A stretch of DNA of 64,000 nt from Amycolatopsis thermalba. Lineage in GTDB: Bacteria; Actinomycetota; Actinomycetes; Mycobacteriales; Pseudonocardiaceae. Under the pieces are notes generated by a model that had not been told where the DNA came from, did not search any database, and saw nothing but the letters and a program-made list of their open reading frames with translations. How positions within the stretch are numbered: the stretch's first letter is position 1; each line of letters opens with the position of its first letter. The DNA is taken from positions 59,608 to 123,607 of the forward strand of contig NZ_PQHW01000008.1 of assembly GCF_003385215.1 (NCBI RefSeq), in the 5' to 3' direction. The translations under genes and the position numbers were made by a program. Below, piece by piece: positions 62,378 to 64,000 of the stretch.

Positions 62378-62584
62378 GTGGCTGTTGGCACGGTCAAGTG
62401 GTTCAATTCCGAAAAAGGCTACGGCTTCATCGCGTCCCCCGAGGGGCCTGATGTGTTCGTGCATTACTCGGCCATCCAGTCGGATGGATTCCGCACCCTG
62501 GACGAAGGCGATCAGGTCGAGTTCCAGATCGAGTCGGGCCGGGACGGCCGGACGCAGGCAGCGGACGTCCGCAAGGTGTCGTAG
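62378..62584 (+). CDS. Cold-shock protein (CspA family)
   Basis: A 68-residue nucleic-acid chaperone: [15 protein letters not shown] (RNP1) and DVFVHYSAI (RNP2), with the full five-strand length. GTG 62378 follows AAGGAGG at optimal distance. The closing region [17 protein letters not shown] is typical of actinobacterial Csp proteins. Confidence 0.96.
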   Translation: MAVGTVKWFNSEKGYGFIASPEGPDVFVHYSAIQSDGFRTLDEGDQVEFQIESGRDGRTQAADVRKVS

Positions 62585-62607
62585 CCGCGGCGGCTAGGCT
62601 GCGCGGT

Positions 62608-64000
62608 GTGACAGGCGATGTGTCGGGGGACCTCACCGGTCGCCGGCTGGGCAACTACCGCATAGACGGAGTGCTCGGCAAGGGTGGCATGAGCGTCATG
62701 TACAAGGCCACCGACGTGCGGCTTGGTCGCAAGGTGGCCTTGAAGGTGATCGGCGAGCACCTGGGTGCCGACGCCGAGTTCCGCGAACGGTTCGTGGACG
62801 AGGCGCGCAACACCTCCGCCGTGGATCACGCGAACGTCGTGCCGTTGTACGACTTCGGTGAGCTCGACGGGATGCTCTACATCGCCATGCGCCTGGTCGA
62901 CGGGGCCGATCTGGCCAGTCTCATCGCGGACGGGCCGATCTCCCCGGACCGCACGCTGAGGCTGCTCGACCAGGTCGCCGACGCGTTGGACTGCCTGCAC
63001 GAGCGCGGCCTGGTCCACCTCGACGTCAAACCGGCCAACGTGCTGGTCACCAGCCGGGAGTCGGCGCGCGAGCACGTCTACGTCGCCGACTTCGGGCTGA
63101 CCCGCCGCGGCGCGACCGGACACCGCACCCGCGGTGGCGACTTCCTGGGGTCGCCGACGTACGCCGCGCCGGAGCACCTGCGCGGGGAACCGCTGGACGG
63201 GCGCACCGACCAGTACGCGCTGGCCTGTGTGCTGTACTCGTGCCTCACCGGGCAGCCCCCGTTCAGCGGCGACGTGCCGACGGTCATCAAGGGACACCTG
63301 GCCGTGGAGCCGCCCGCGGTGTCGGGGGTGGTCGGGCTGCCCTCCGCCGTGGACGAGGTCGTGCGCAAGGGCATGGCGAAGAACCCGGCCGACCGCTACG
63401 ACAATTGCGTCGAGTTGATCACCGCGGCCCGCAAGTCCCTCGGCCCGGCCGCCGGCTCGACCACCCCGCCGGGACCACCCCAGCCGACGACCCGGGAGGC
63501 CGGGATGCAGCCGTACTCAGCGGGACAGCCGGGCGGCCACCCCGGCGCGGGCGGTATCACGCCGGGCGCGCAGCCCGGCGCCGGCTACTCCGGCCCGCAG
63601 GGCGCCGGCCAGCCCGGCGAGCCCGGTCCGGGCGGTCAGCCCGACGCCGCCCAAGGCGGCTACCGCGGCCCGCAGGGCACCGGCCAGCCCGGCAACTTCG
63701 GCCCGCCGGGCGTCCCCGGTCCGGGCGCCCAGCCCGACGCCGCCCATGGCGGCTACCCCGGCCAGCCGGGCTCCGGCGATCAGCCCGGCCAGCCCGGCAA
63801 CTTCGGCCCGCCAGCCCACGGCGGTCAGCCAGGGCAGCCCGGCCAGCCCGGCAACTTCGGCCAGCCGAGCTCCGGCGGCCACCCGGGCCAGGGCAGCCAC
63901 CCCGGTCACCAGGACCAGCCGGGCCAGGGCAGTCACCCCGCCCACCCCGGTGCGCCCGGACACGGCGCCCAGCCGGGCCCCTACGGCCCACCCCACCAGC
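62608..64000 (+). CDS. Serine/threonine protein kinase with Gly/Pro/Gln-rich tail (3' end beyond window)
   Basis: An open frame from GTG 62608 to the right edge (464 codons, no stop). The kinase domain spans about residues 12-275: glycine loop [16 protein letters not shown] (ATP Lys), catalytic loop [10 protein letters not shown] (D139) and DFG (D161). HRD is HLD, so it is a non-RD kinase. After about residue 285 the chain is repetitive, with units such as [12 protein letters not shown], a collagen-like or spacer region. No transmembrane segment is reached before the window ends. PknB-like Hanks kinases in actinomycetes control growth and envelope synthesis. Confidence 0.9.
   Translation, partial: MTGDVSGDLTGRRLGNYRIDGVLGKGGMSVMYKATDVRLGRKVALKVIGEHLGADAEFRERFVDEARNTSAVDHANVVPLYDFGELDGMLYIAMRLVDGADLASLIADGPISPDRTLRLLDQVADALDCLHERGLVHLDVKPANVLVTSRESAREHVYVADFGLTRRGATGHRTRGGDFLGSPTYAAPEHLRGEPLDGRTDQYALACVLYSCLTGQPPFSGDVPTVIKGHLAVEPPAVSGVVGLPSAVDEVVRKGMAKNPADRYDNCVELITAARKSLGPAAGSTTPPGPPQPTTREAGMQPYSAGQPGGHPGAGGITPGAQPGAGYSGPQGAGQPGEPGPGGQPDAAQGGYRGPQGTGQPGNFGPPGVPGPGAQPDAAHGGYPGQPGSGDQPGQPGNFGPPAHGGQPGQPGQPGNFGQPSSGGHPGQGSHPGHQDQPGQGSHPAHPGAPGHGAQPGPYGPPHQ

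Overview
The window is about 70% G+C or higher, uses GTG and TTG starts freely and has many 1-4 nt gene overlaps. It carries F420-type oxidoreductases, an AfsR/SARP-type regulator, many TetR/MarR regulators and a complete ectoine/5-hydroxyectoine operon. This points to a high-G+C filamentous actinomycete, most likely of the Pseudonocardiaceae (Amycolatopsis-like); the genus is inference. It looks chromosomal: I see no insertion sequence, phage block, rRNA, CRISPR array or plasmid gene.

Layout. 1-4.2 kb: a frameshifted secreted nuclease/phosphatase-like gene cut by the left edge, an MHS-type transporter with a PucR-type regulator, a divergent short-chain dehydrogenase and a CoA-binding protein. 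4.2-10.5 kb: the selenocysteine machinery (selD, tRNA-Sec, selA, selB), with a membrane P-loop NTPase gene directly behind selD. 10.6-14.5 kb: a membrane protein, an F420-type oxidoreductase with its TetR regulator, a cupin remnant and ilvD. 14.6-20.1 kb: an aerobic benzoyl-CoA (box) cluster of boxC, boxB, an aryl-CoA ligase and an amidohydrolase. 20.1-27.6 kb: a 21-nt tandem repeat, then small redox and regulator units (VOC protein, MarR and ring-cleaving dioxygenase; SDR, old-yellow-enzyme homologue and TetR), a methyltransferase, a LapA-like protein and a DUF4393-like protein.

27.7-34 kb: ectABCD behind a probably leaderless promoter with an inverted repeat, then a structured intergenic element resembling a c-di-AMP (ydaO) riboswitch and a very strong hairpin, then an AfsR/SARP-type regulator broken by one in-frame TAG. 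34.3-40.5 kb: an uncharacterised two-gene unit (DUF6932-like partner), a GDSL hydrolase, a DUF3159 membrane protein, and an aminosugar locus (BadF-type kinase, SIS-domain protein, DasR-like GntR) with a dre-like operator. 41.7-48.7 kb: thiamine biosynthesis (thiE; thiO-thiS-thiG; thiC-thiD-thiD) with two TPP riboswitches.

48.7-64 kb: a TetR/hydrolase pair, a Uma2-like protein, an HtrA-like protease, then a core block of def, DUF3263, LytR_C protein, CDC48-like AAA ATPase, pssA, psd and moeA. From memory this order matches the Mycobacterium tuberculosis Rv0414c-Rv0438c region, with a redox island (oxidoreductase, truncated TetR, nitroreductase, TetR) inserted between the AAA ATPase and pssA. 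The window ends with an AIM24 protein, a cold-shock protein with a hairpin leader, and a Ser/Thr kinase cut by the right edge.

Two themes stand out. Stress physiology: ectoines, a possible c-di-AMP element and a cold-shock leader. Small self-regulated catabolic or redox units: at least six TetR/MarR genes have clear inverted or direct repeats next to them.
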